A stretch of DNA of 64,000 nt from Actinomyces ruminicola (GTDB taxonomy: Bacteria; Actinomycetota; Actinomycetes; Actinomycetales; Actinomycetaceae). The translations under genes were made by a program, and so were the position numbers. A model generated the notes under the pieces. It had not been told where the DNA came from. It saw only the letters and a list, made by a program, of their open reading frames with translations, and searched no databases. The first letter of the stretch is position 1. Each line of letters opens with the position of its first letter. The DNA lies in NCBI RefSeq assembly GCF_900103885.1, contig NZ_FNIM01000001.1, positions 248,001 through 312,000 on the forward strand, written 5' to 3'. This document shows positions 52,391 to 60,572 of this stretch, one piece after another.

Positions 52391-53725
52391 TCAGAACCCC
52401 GGCAGGGTCATGGGGTCGATCTCGGTACCGTTGATGATTACCTCGAAGTGGACGTGAGGTCCTGTAGCGCCTCCGGTCATGCCCGTGAGCCCGATGGTCT
52501 GTCCCCTGGTTACGGTGGCGCCGTTGGGCACCGAGATCGCGGACAGGTGGCAGTAAGCCAGCACAACCGACTGGCCGTTAATGACACCGCCGTTGATGAA
52601 GACGCCGTTACCGCACGAGCTGTTGATGTTGTGGGTGACCGTGCCGGCTACGCCCGCGTACTGGGGCGTGCCGGAGGAGGCCACCAGGTCCACCCCGGCG
52701 TGCAGCCGACTCTGCCCCGTGATGGGGTGGATGCGGTAGCCGAAGGGAGAGGCGACGATTAGCGGTCCGGCGATGGGATGGCCGATCGCCCCGCTTCCCA
52801 ATGAGGAGGACGCGCTCGCGCCCGATGACGATCCGGTGTATCCAGCGGCCGCCTGGTTCGCGGCGTCGAGCTCGGCGATCTTTGCGGCCGCGGCCTCCTC
52901 ATCGGCGGCGGCCTGCGCCTGCTGCGCCTCCAGCCCGGACTTCTGCTTCTCCAGGTTGGCGGCCGCGGTCTCCTTCTCGCTCTTGAGCGTGGCGACCTCG
53001 TCCCGCTTGGTCTGGGCGGCGTCCCTGGCGGTCTGCGCGGCCTCCTTGGCGGCGTCGGCCTCTGCCTTGAGCGTCCCCACACGCTCGGTGGTGGCATCCT
53101 GGCGGGCCTCCCGGTTGGCCGCCTGGGCGCGCTCCTCCTCGGCGGCGGACAGGACGGACTCCTGCACGCCGGTGGCGATCTCCATGGTGGAGGCCCGGTC
53201 GGTGAGCTGCTCCACGGAGTCGGAGGAGAGCACGTAAGTCCAGGAGGTCACCGCGCTGTCGCCCTGGTAGGTGGCCACTACCAGGTCTGCCACGGAACTG
53301 GTGTTCTCCTCCACGGTGGTCTGTGTCTGCTCCGACTCCTCCTGCAGGGCGGCCAGCTCGGACTCCGCGACGGCCAGGCGGTTAGCGGCGGTCTGCTGCT
53401 CGCGGTCCTTCTGCGCCAGGACGGTCTCGGCGTCGTCGAGTTCGGACTGCGCGGTGGCCAGGGACGCCTCCGCGTTCTGCAGCTCGATGTAGGCCTGGCC
53501 CAGCTCCGCGGACACGCCCTCCAGCGAGGCGGCCAGCTCGGCCTGCTTGCGCTGGGCGGCGGCCTGGTCGTCGACGGCGTCCTGGCGCTCATCGGCCTGC
53601 GCCCCGGCGCACAGGGGGGCGGCAACCAGCACGAGCGTGGCGGCGCCGACGAGGGCACGGCGGGCCCGCCGCCTGAGGCGACGGCTGCCGGGGCGGGGGT
53701 GGAGCGGGGAGCGCACTGAGAGCAT
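52391..53725 (-). CDS. Secreted M23 (LytM) peptidase with coiled coil, FtsEX partner
   Basis: The 444-residue protein starts at the ATG at 53725. It has a signal peptide (basic RRLRRRARR, hydrophobic LVGAATLVLVAAPLC, cleavage near AGAQA). A long Ala/Glu/Gln coiled coil (about residues 35-290) follows, then a short Ser/Gly linker and a LytM peptidase domain (about 320-444). Zinc ligands are intact: LHAGVDL (H-x3-D) and GPHVHFEV (H-x-H). This is the EnvC/RipC layout, in which the coiled coil is driven by FtsEX to open the cell wall at division. Its gene follows ftsX by 5 bases. Confidence 0.9.
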   Translation of the reverse strand: MLSVRSPLHPRPGSRRLRRRARRALVGAATLVLVAAPLCAGAQADERQDAVDDQAAAQRKQAELAASLEGVSAELGQAYIELQNAEASLATAQSELDDAETVLAQKDREQQTAANRLAVAESELAALQEESEQTQTTVEENTSSVADLVVATYQGDSAVTSWTYVLSSDSVEQLTDRASTMEIATGVQESVLSAAEEERAQAANREARQDATTERVGTLKAEADAAKEAAQTARDAAQTKRDEVATLKSEKETAAANLEKQKSGLEAQQAQAAADEEAAAAKIAELDAANQAAAGYTGSSSGASASSSLGSGAIGHPIAGPLIVASPFGYRIHPITGQSRLHAGVDLVASSGTPQYAGVAGTVTHNINSSCGNGVFINGGVINGQSVVLAYCHLSAISVPNGATVTRGQTIGLTGMTGGATGPHVHFEVIINGTEIDPMTLPGF

Positions 53726-53730
53726 GGGAA

Positions 53731-54645
53731 TCAGACCCTTGTGTACTTCGACAGTGAGAAGGCGGAGGAGGCCACCGCCAGTACGACGGCGGACAGCAGT
53801 AGCCAGGGGGCCAGGCGCAGCACGTCGCCGGTGCCGATGAAGGCGGTGAACTGCACGGACGTGGCCAGCCAGTCGACGACGACGTAGCGCACCATCGCCC
53901 ACAGCCCGGCCACGGCCCCGATAGCACCGATCAGGGCGGCGATGGCCCCCTCTAGCATGAAGGGCAGTTGGATGAACAGGTTCGAGGCGCCGACCAGCCG
54001 CATAATGCCGGTCTCCTTGGAGCGGCTCATGGCGGACAGCCGGATGGTGGTGGAGATCAGCAGCACCGCCGTCAACGCCAGGATGGCGGCCAGTCCCCCA
54101 GTGATCCAGGTGACCCGGTTCATCACCACGAACAGGGGCTCGAGCGTGTCCGCCTGGTCGATGACGCGCTCGACGCCAGCGCGGCCGGTGAACTGCTCGG
54201 CGACCACCTGGTACTTCTCGGGGTCGACGAGCTTGATGCGGAAGGACACCGGCATCATGTCCTCGGTGGCGTTGCGGCCGATGCGCGACTCGCCGTAGGC
54301 GTCCATGAAGCGCTTGTAGGCGTCGGCCTTGGACTCGATGCTGTAGTTCTCGATATAGGGGGCCAGGGTGTCGGAGTTGACCAGGTCCTCCACGGCGTCG
54401 ATCTGCTCCTGCGTGGCCTCGCCATCGACGCAGGCCGCCGCGGTGGACGACGCCGGGCACATGTAGACGCTGACCTCAACCTTGTCGTACCAGTCGCCCT
54501 TCATCACGGAGATCTGGTTCTGCAGCAGTACGGAGGCGCCGACGAACAGCAGTGACACGAAGGACACCAGGATCACCGAGACGGTCATGACCAGGTTGCG
54601 GCTGAGCCCCTTGAAGGTCTCGGAGACGATGAAACGGAATCGCAT
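53731..54645 (-). CDS. ftsX: Cell division protein FtsX
   Basis: The 304-residue membrane subunit of FtsEX has the usual topology: an N-terminal cytoplasmic segment, a first membrane helix (LVMTVSVILVSFVSLLFVGA, near residues 18-37), a large extracytoplasmic domain with two Cys (C53 and C62 in YMCPASSTAAACVDGE) and three more helices at the C-terminus (about 180-200, 228-248 and 270-290). It passes the ATP-driven signal from FtsE to the wall hydrolase encoded next. The gene lies 60 bases after ftsE and 5 bases before the peptidase gene. Confidence 0.93.
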   Translation of the reverse strand: MRFRFIVSETFKGLSRNLVMTVSVILVSFVSLLFVGASVLLQNQISVMKGDWYDKVEVSVYMCPASSTAAACVDGEATQEQIDAVEDLVNSDTLAPYIENYSIESKADAYKRFMDAYGESRIGRNATEDMMPVSFRIKLVDPEKYQVVAEQFTGRAGVERVIDQADTLEPLFVVMNRVTWITGGLAAILALTAVLLISTTIRLSAMSRSKETGIMRLVGASNLFIQLPFMLEGAIAALIGAIGAVAGLWAMVRYVVVDWLATSVQFTAFIGTGDVLRLAPWLLLSAVVLAVASSAFSLSKYTRV

Positions 54646-54705
54646 GCGGTTACCTCAATACCTCTTTCACGGGAGTCGCGGCCCCGATTGCCGACGGGGC
54701 CGGGC

Positions 54706-55395
54706 TCAACGGTCCGATCCGTATACGCCGCGCGCCTGGTCGCGCACGACCTCGCCGGCCTTGAGCTCGATGACGCGTTTGCGCATCTGATCGACGATCT
54801 CGTCGTCGTGGGTGGCCATGACCACGGTGGTGCCCTGCCGGTTGATGCGGTCGAGCAGACGCATGATGCCCACGGAGGTCGATGGGTCGAGGTTGCCGGT
54901 GGGCTCGTCCGCCATGAGCAGCTTGGGACGGTTGACCATGGCGCGGGCGATGGCCACGCGCTGCTGCTCACCGCCGGACAGCTCGTGCGGCAGGCGCTTC
55001 TCCTTGCCGGACAGTCCCACCAGCTCGAGTGCCTCGGGCACGGCCGAGAGGATGTAGTGCCGGGGCTTGCCGATCACCTGGGAGGCTATGGCCACGTTCT
55101 CGAAGACGTTCTTGTTCTCCAGCAGGCGGAAGTCCTGGAAGACGAAGCCCATCTCCTGGCGCAGCTTGGGAACCTTCCAGCTGGAGATCTGCGACAGATC
55201 GCGTCCAAGCACGTGGATGCGCCCGGAGGTGGGGCGCTCCTCGCGCAGGGTCAGCCGCAGGAAGGTGGATTTGCCGGAGCCGGACGCGCCCACCAGGAAC
55301 ACGAACTCCTCGCGCTCGATCTCTATGGAGACGTCGTCGAGCGCGGGCCGGGCTCCGCGCTTGTACACCTTGGAGACGTTGTCGAATCGAATCAT
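54706..55395 (-). CDS. ftsE: Cell division ATP-binding protein FtsE
   Basis: The 229-residue ATPase starts at the ATG at 55395 ([17 protein letters not shown]), exactly the normal FtsE length; the longer open frame upstream is not coding. Walker A is [10 protein letters not shown] near residue 36, the signature is [17 protein letters not shown] near 137, and Walker B is [13 protein letters not shown] near 159. It forms the membrane complex with FtsX and controls septal wall hydrolysis. In many actinobacteria the order is prfB-ftsE-ftsX-smpB; prfB is not upstream here. Confidence 0.95.
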   Translation of the reverse strand: MIRFDNVSKVYKRGARPALDDVSIEIEREEFVFLVGASGSGKSTFLRLTLREERPTSGRIHVLGRDLSQISSWKVPKLRQEMGFVFQDFRLLENKNVFENVAIASQVIGKPRHYILSAVPEALELVGLSGKEKRLPHELSGGEQQRVAIARAMVNRPKLLMADEPTGNLDPSTSVGIMRLLDRINRQGTTVVMATHDDEIVDQMRKRVIELKAGEVVRDQARGVYGSDR

Positions 55396-55546
55396 GGGGT
55401 AGCTGCTTCCTGCTCGTGGCCGACGCAGGCACGCCGGGGCTACAAGCCACGGTAACCAGTTGGGCTTGGAATCCCGGCGGTGACACGCCAGAACACGCCG
55501 AGTCGAGGTGTGGTGCCGCCCGCTTCGGCGTTCTACCGTTCCGGAC

Positions 55547-56197
55547 ATGGCTGAAACGCATCCCGACGACGGCTCCCCCACGGCTCCCCCGCCCAGTGCC
55601 GGCGCCGCGGTCCCGGACGGATCGGCCCGCGCCGACCGTGACGGCGCCACCCGCGAGGCCGCCAACCATGCGGCCCAGACTGCGCCGGCCAGCCGCGAAG
55701 ACGCCCGTCAAGATGCGGAGGCCGCCATCGATGTGGGCTCCTGGAACCGTTTCATCCCGTCTCTGACCCGGTGGCTGCAAACGGGCCGGGAGGATGTTGT
55801 GCCCGCCGTGCGCCTCGCCGCCGCCGTACCGATCGTCACCACCGAGACGGCCCCGCGGGAGCGCTCGGGACCCGGCCCCCTGCGCCTGCTGCGCCGTCGC
55901 CACCGCCTCCCGCCCTCACCACTGCCGCCGATGCTTGCGGCGCAGTCCCGCTTAGACGGCGTGAAGCTGACGGCACCGCTGCGCGACGACGCCGGCCGAG
56001 CCCTGCTCGGCGAGGATGCCCTGGCAGCACTGGCCGCCCTGGGCTGGCGACGCCGTGAGGGCGCCATGATGCAGAGTGCGCTGGGGGCGGAGTCGGCGGC
56101 CCGGTTGGCGGCGCGGGTGCTGATCGAGGTGTTCGACGTCGCCCATCCGGCGGACCTGGCCATCGCCGTCGAGCATGCGGTGCCGCCCGCAGCCTGA
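55547..56197 (+). CDS. Hypothetical soluble protein, divergent from ftsE
   Basis: The 216-residue product ([16 protein letters not shown]) has a disordered Pro/Ala/Asp/Arg-rich first 65 residues. A folded-looking part follows, with [21 protein letters not shown] near 66-87 and C-terminal helices [21 protein letters not shown] and [21 protein letters not shown] (about 155-205). No membrane segment or known domain is seen. A GTG at 55508 in the same frame is possible but lies close to the ftsE promoter region. The stop is 14 bases before repeat array g. Confidence 0.65.
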   Translation: MAETHPDDGSPTAPPPSAGAAVPDGSARADRDGATREAANHAAQTAPASREDARQDAEAAIDVGSWNRFIPSLTRWLQTGREDVVPAVRLAAAVPIVTTETAPRERSGPGPLRLLRRRHRLPPSPLPPMLAAQSRLDGVKLTAPLRDDAGRALLGEDALAALAALGWRRREGAMMQSALGAESAARLAARVLIEVFDVAHPADLAIAVEHAVPPAA

Positions 56198-56210
56198 ACC
56201 GCCCCCTTCA

Positions 56211-56290
56211 CCGAGATCGGTAGAAGTTACGTACCGAGATCGGTAGAACTCACGCGCCCAAATCGGTAGAAGTCACGCGCCCAGATCGGT
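56211..56290 (+). repeat. 23-bp-period intergenic repeat, array g (four cores)
   Basis: Four cores at exact 23-base spacing are linked by TAGAAGTTACGTA, TAGAACTCACGCG and TAGAAGTCACGCG. It is the longest array in the window. It is in inverted orientation to array h, and the two bracket the SSB paralogue gene. Confidence 0.92.
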
Positions 56291-56479
56291 TGCTATGGCT
56301 CATCGCCTGCCGTCTGCGCCATCAAGTACCTGCGGGCGGGCGAAGGCACCGGCGTCCACAGGCGGCGTTCGTGCAGGGGTGCTCATCCGGCATCAACAGG
56401 TCGGTGGCGGCTCGGAGCGCGGTTGCGGGACCGTTGAAGCAGCCGGCACGGTGCCGGCGCTCAACGCAAGGAGCATCTC

Positions 56480-57151
56480 ATGAGCCGTCAACTCGATCTC
56501 GTCGTCCAGGGCGTCCTCGGCACGAACCCCGCCGTCACCCGCACTACCGGTGGACGCGCCTACTGCTACTTCCGTCTGGCCACGTCCCCGTCATTCCGCA
56601 CCGCCGAGGGCTGGCGGGACGGGCAGACCATTTGGTTCACCGCCAAGGCGTGGGGAGCGCTAGCGGAGAACCTCGGCCGCTCCCTGCACAAGGGCGACCC
56701 GGTGGTGCTGGTTGGGCGCTTCACCCAAGAGAGTTGGTCGAAGGGCTCCGACGAGTACCTCACCAACGTCCTGAACGTGTCTTGCGGCGGACATGACCTC
56801 ACTCGCGGAGAGTCGCGCTTCATGCGCATCATCCACAAGGCCGACCCCGCCGATAACGGTGATGCCGGCGCGCCGGACGCGGCGGCAACCACCTCCTCCG
56901 GCTCGGCGCAGACCGCCGGATCCGCGCCTTCCCCGGACGAACCCAGGCAGTCGAGTTCCGATCAGTGTCTGCCGCCCGCCACAGCGCCCCTCGACACCAC
57001 GCCGGCCGCTGAGCCCTTCGCCGACCACTCGACGTCGCCACAGCATCAGGAGGAACTGAGAGATCCCCGTGGTGATGAGCCGGCCTCCGAGCCGCAGGCC
57101 GTTGACGGTCAGTTCGACACGGACTACCTGCTTGCCGACGAGGAGGACTGA
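56480..57151 (+). CDS. Single-stranded DNA-binding protein paralogue
   Basis: The 223-residue protein has an OB-fold SSB domain (about residues 4-110), with LVVQGVLGTNPAVTRTTGGRAYCYFRLA, TIWFTAKAWGALAENLGRSLHKGDPVVLVGRF and LTNVLNVSCGGHDL. The linker (about 115-205) is Pro/Ser/Gln/Asp-rich. The C-terminus is acidic (LLADEED) but lacks the final Pro-Phe of the DDIPF tip that recruits DNA-repair partners in main SSBs. It is not beside rpsF-rpsR, where the main actinobacterial ssb lies. It is therefore a second SSB, of unknown special role. The ATG follows AGGAG. Confidence 0.85.
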   Translation: MSRQLDLVVQGVLGTNPAVTRTTGGRAYCYFRLATSPSFRTAEGWRDGQTIWFTAKAWGALAENLGRSLHKGDPVVLVGRFTQESWSKGSDEYLTNVLNVSCGGHDLTRGESRFMRIIHKADPADNGDAGAPDAAATTSSGSAQTAGSAPSPDEPRQSSSDQCLPPATAPLDTTPAAEPFADHSTSPQHQEELRDPRGDEPASEPQAVDGQFDTDYLLADEED

Positions 57152-57221
57152 GCCGGGCCGCGTCACACGCCATTGCCGCAGCCGGGCACAAGCCGGCCAG
57201 GACACTTGGAGCCGTGCCATA

Positions 57222-57280
57222 TCTACCGATTTCGGCACGTTACTTCTACCGATCTCGCCGGTGATTTCTACCGATCTCGG
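57222..57280 (-). repeat. 23-bp-period intergenic repeat, array h (three cores)
   Basis: On the minus strand three cores (with CCGATCTCGG and a CCGATTTCGG variant on the plus strand) are spaced at about 23-24 bases. The linker between the first two on the plus strand is shortened and altered. It lies between the convergent ends of the SSB gene and the GTPase gene. Confidence 0.85.
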
Positions 57281-57340
57281 CGCGGGTGGGCGACGAGTGC
57301 AGCACCGCTGCTGCCGGGCCGCTGCCGAGCTATTGCCGGG

Positions 57341-58831
57341 CTACTGCCGGGGCAGCTCCAACGCCTGGCGGAGCATCCGGTGCCGCGCCAGCACGGAGTC
57401 GGCGGGGCGGGTGAGGTCACGGGCGACCACCGAGACCAGACGCGCACGCACGGCCCGGGCGTACTCGTCGGCCTCTCGGCGGGCTCGGGAACGGCGGGCG
57501 AGCAGGGCGCTCGCCATCGCCACCAGTCCGACCCCCGCTGCCGCCAGTGGAGCGACCAGACCGGTGCCGAAATCCTGCCCCTGCAACAGGGCGACTACCG
57601 TCCACACCACCCCGACCAGCGCGGCCAGCACACCGCCCCACCAGGCCAGTTCAATGACGGGGGCGCGGTGTCGGGGCAGTTGCACGCTGCCGACCGCCTC
57701 GGCCGTACGGGCCGCGAGCGCCTCGGGGGTGGCGACGACGTTCTCCACGCTGCGCAGCCACGCACCGGGCAGCCCCTCGGTGGTGCGGCGCAGCCAGGTG
57801 GTCTGGATGGAGGCGACGGCGTCGCGGGCGGGCGGGCCGGGCCGGGCCATGGCGCGCGGGAAGGTGTGGGCCAGGCCGGAGCGCACGGAGTCCTCCACCG
57901 CCTGGGCGCCGCAGGCGTGCACGAGCGTGGTCACGGCCGCGTCGGCGAGCTCGGGGCGGGTGACCACCGGCTGTGCGGCGGCCGCCGGACGCAGCTGCAT
58001 GGCGATGTCGTCGAGCTGCGCGGATGCGGTGCGGGCGGCATTGGACTCGCGCGAGACCCGCTCCAGGAACAGCTCGCGCACGGCGGCGAGGTTGTCGCCG
58101 CGCACCGCGGAGACCGGCAGGACCTGCACGTCGCGCAGACCGTCGGCGTCCAGCAGGGCGCGTACATCCGCCAGCAGCGCGTCGGTGCCGCCCGCGGGCA
58201 GCGTGTCCACCTGGTTGACCAGGACGAGCATGTCCTCCTGGCGGGCGCCGAGCCCCCTCAGATAGCCCTCGTGCAGGACCGCGTCGGCGTACTTCTGCGG
58301 ATCAACTACCCACACCAGAATGTCGGCCAGCGGCACCAGCCGGTCCACCTGGAGGGCGTGCTCGGTGTTAACCGAGTCGTAGTCGGGAACGTCCAGCAGC
58401 ACCAGGCCGGCAAAGGCGTCCTGATCGGTGGCGTCCAGGAGGGATTCGCGGCGGATGCGGCGGTCGTCGGCCACCTCGAGGAAGTCGAGCAGGGCCTCGG
58501 CATCGTCGCCCCAGGTGCAGGCGGTGGCGCGGGAGGTGGTGGGGCGGCGGGCGCCGACGTCGGCGAACTGCAGGCTGGTCAGGGCGTTGAACAGGGAGGA
58601 CTTGCCCGAGCCGGTGCCGCCGAACAGGGACACCACCGTGTGATCCACTCCGAGGGCGAGCCGCTCGGAGACCTCGTCCAGGCGTTCCCGGGCGGGGATG
58701 GCCAGGGAGGCGGGGATCTCCATGGGGCAGTCGTCCAGGGCGGCGCGCAGGCGCTCCAGGCGCGCCTGCAGATGGGCGGCGTCGAGCACGTTGTTGTCCC
58801 CGGCGGGGGCGGCGGTCGGGTTTGTGGTCAT
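57341..58831 (-). CDS. Dynamin-like GTPase with C-terminal membrane hairpin
   Basis: The 496-residue protein has a GTPase domain (about 25-250) with G1 FGGTGSGKSSLFNAL near 69, G3 LLDVPDYDSVN near 145 and G4 VLVNQVDTL near 203. A long helical region follows, and two closely spaced membrane helices (about 378-400 and 414-434) suggest a hairpin that dips into the membrane. The basic C-terminus (RRSRARREADEYARAVR) resembles membrane-anchored dynamin-like proteins. It is the second gene of a pair, overlapping the upstream GTPase gene by 4 bases. A role in membrane remodelling, e.g. at division, is inferred. Confidence 0.78.
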   Translation of the reverse strand: MTTNPTAAPAGDNNVLDAAHLQARLERLRAALDDCPMEIPASLAIPARERLDEVSERLALGVDHTVVSLFGGTGSGKSSLFNALTSLQFADVGARRPTTSRATACTWGDDAEALLDFLEVADDRRIRRESLLDATDQDAFAGLVLLDVPDYDSVNTEHALQVDRLVPLADILVWVVDPQKYADAVLHEGYLRGLGARQEDMLVLVNQVDTLPAGGTDALLADVRALLDADGLRDVQVLPVSAVRGDNLAAVRELFLERVSRESNAARTASAQLDDIAMQLRPAAAAQPVVTRPELADAAVTTLVHACGAQAVEDSVRSGLAHTFPRAMARPGPPARDAVASIQTTWLRRTTEGLPGAWLRSVENVVATPEALAARTAEAVGSVQLPRHRAPVIELAWWGGVLAALVGVVWTVVALLQGQDFGTGLVAPLAAAGVGLVAMASALLARRSRARREADEYARAVRARLVSVVARDLTRPADSVLARHRMLRQALELPRQ

Positions 58832-60423
58832 GCGGAGGCTCCGGGGCGGGTGAACGGTGCGAGTTCGCCGGCGCGTAGTCGCAGCGCGGCGGCCAGGGCG
58901 GGATCGGGGGCCAGGGCGCGGGCGGCGCCGACCGGGACGGCGGCGTCGAGCACCCCGGTCAGCACCTCAGTCAGGGAGTCCTTGGCCTCGATGATCGCCT
59001 GCCCCAGCCCCAGGCGCTCGGCGGCGGCGCGGGACCCCTCGATGCCGGCGGCGGCGGAGACCACCAGGTCACCGGTTCCCTGTGGGGTCAGGCCCTTGGG
59101 AGGGGCGGTGACATGGGCGGTCTGCTCCGCCGCCCACGCATCGACGACGACGGCAGCGTCGGCACCGGCGGGCAGAAGCTCCCGGCTGCGCGAGGCGGCA
59201 CCGGCGGCCTGCCAGATGCGGGCGGCGTCGTCCTGCACAGAGACCAGGGCCGCTTCCAGACGGGAGACGATCGACTCGCGGGCGTCGGCGGCGAGCGTCT
59301 CCAGGGCGGCGGCGCGCGCCTTGCCGGTGCGGCCGAACCAGCCGGAGCGGAGTTTGCCTCCCTGGGCGAGCGGGGCCAGCGGACCGCCGGAGGAGGCGAG
59401 CGTGACCCAGCGGGTGGTGGGAGCGCCCTGGCCGCAGGTGCCGCGGGCGACGTCGGCGCGCAGATCGGCACTGGGAGCCTCCAGGAGCCTGCGGGAGGCC
59501 GCTTCCAGCCGGGTGGCGGCGTCGTCCTGGGCGTCGACGCCGTCGGCGAGGGTGATCAGGTCGGCGCGCAGGCCGGTCCAAAGTCCGCGGCCGGTGCGGC
59601 GCACGAGTCCGGCGGCCCGGTGTCGACCGGCCAGCAGGCGCAGCCAGTCGCGCAGCTCGCCGACGGAGGCGTCCGGCAGCAGCCCCTCGTGGGGGCCGGC
59701 GTCGGGGACCACGAAGAAGGGGGACTCGGCCAGGCCGAGTGCGTCCAGGCGCCCGATCAGGTCGCGGCGCACCTCCGGCAGCACGGTGGCGGGCACCCGG
59801 TTCAGCACGACGCCGATGGGCGTCTCCCGCCCGGCCGCCTCCTCCAGGGAGGCCCAGGGGGTGTGGTCGCCGTAGCGGGCCGCGGTGGTGATGAACAGCC
59901 ACAGGTCGGCGGCCTCCAGCAGCCGGGAGGCAAGCACCCGGTTGCTCTCCTGCACGGAATCCAGGTCGGAGGCGTCCACGAGGGCCAGCCCGGCGGGGAC
60001 GGCCGCGGAGGCGACGGTCAGGCACACCGAGGCGATCGGGTGGTCGTCAAGGGCGTCACGGTCCTCGGGGTTGACCACGAGGACCGGCGTGCGCGTGGTG
60101 GGACGCAGGACCCCGGCGTCGGATACCTCCTGACCGAGCACGGAATTGACCAGGGTGGACTTGCCGGCGCCGGTGGAGCCGCCGACGACGACGATCGCCG
60201 GAATGTCGGCGTCGGCCAGCCTGGGCAGGACGTGGTCGCGGATCTGGGCTACCAGGCCGGAGCGCAGGCGTCGGGCGTCCTCGACGCCGTCCGCGTTGAG
60301 GCTGAGATCGAGGTTCTCCAGGTCCCCCACGGTGTCGGTGAGGACGTCGATGAGCTGCGCGCGGCTGAGCGCAGAGACGGGGACGTCTTCTCCGGCGGGC
60401 AGCGGGGAGGCAATTGAGGCCAT
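58828..60423 (-). CDS. Dynamin-like GTPase, partner of the next gene
   Basis: The 531-residue soluble GTPase has G1 VVGGSTGAGKSTLVNSVLG near residues 79-97, G3-like LVDASDLDSVQ near 150 and G4-like VLNRVPATV near 205. Helical arms follow to the C-terminus. No membrane helix is seen, unlike its partner. Such an operon of two unequal dynamin-like proteins is known from Streptomyces (DynA/DynB at sporulation septa) and other actinobacteria. I cannot tell from sequence alone which of them these match. It is followed by the other GTPase at an ATGA overlap. Confidence 0.75.
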   Translation of the reverse strand: MASIASPLPAGEDVPVSALSRAQLIDVLTDTVGDLENLDLSLNADGVEDARRLRSGLVAQIRDHVLPRLADADIPAIVVVGGSTGAGKSTLVNSVLGQEVSDAGVLRPTTRTPVLVVNPEDRDALDDHPIASVCLTVASAAVPAGLALVDASDLDSVQESNRVLASRLLEAADLWLFITTAARYGDHTPWASLEEAAGRETPIGVVLNRVPATVLPEVRRDLIGRLDALGLAESPFFVVPDAGPHEGLLPDASVGELRDWLRLLAGRHRAAGLVRRTGRGLWTGLRADLITLADGVDAQDDAATRLEAASRRLLEAPSADLRADVARGTCGQGAPTTRWVTLASSGGPLAPLAQGGKLRSGWFGRTGKARAAALETLAADARESIVSRLEAALVSVQDDAARIWQAAGAASRSRELLPAGADAAVVVDAWAAEQTAHVTAPPKGLTPQGTGDLVVSAAAGIEGSRAAAERLGLGQAIIEAKDSLTEVLTGVLDAAVPVGAARALAPDPALAAALRLRAGELAPFTRPGASA

Positions 60424-60572
60424 GGTCCAACCTTAGGCGGAAGGCGGTGCGCAGCCGGTATTGACCCGCCCTCACCGCCCTAAGGCGGTCATGAGGAGGC
60501 CGGGCACGCAAGCGCGCCCCCGGACGTCCGCACGGTCGTTCCGGGCTGCCCGGAGAGTTGCACCGGGGCGGG

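Noticed and set aside
52391-54460. A 689-residue protein joining the ftsX region to the M23 peptidase
   Set aside because: The part upstream of 53725 is an out-of-frame reading of ftsX; the signal peptide and start codon at 53725 mark the real peptidase gene.
57173-59875. 900-codon plus-strand open frame opposite the GTPase pair
   Set aside because: It is antisense to two genes with clear G1/G3/G4 motifs and starts within repeat array h.
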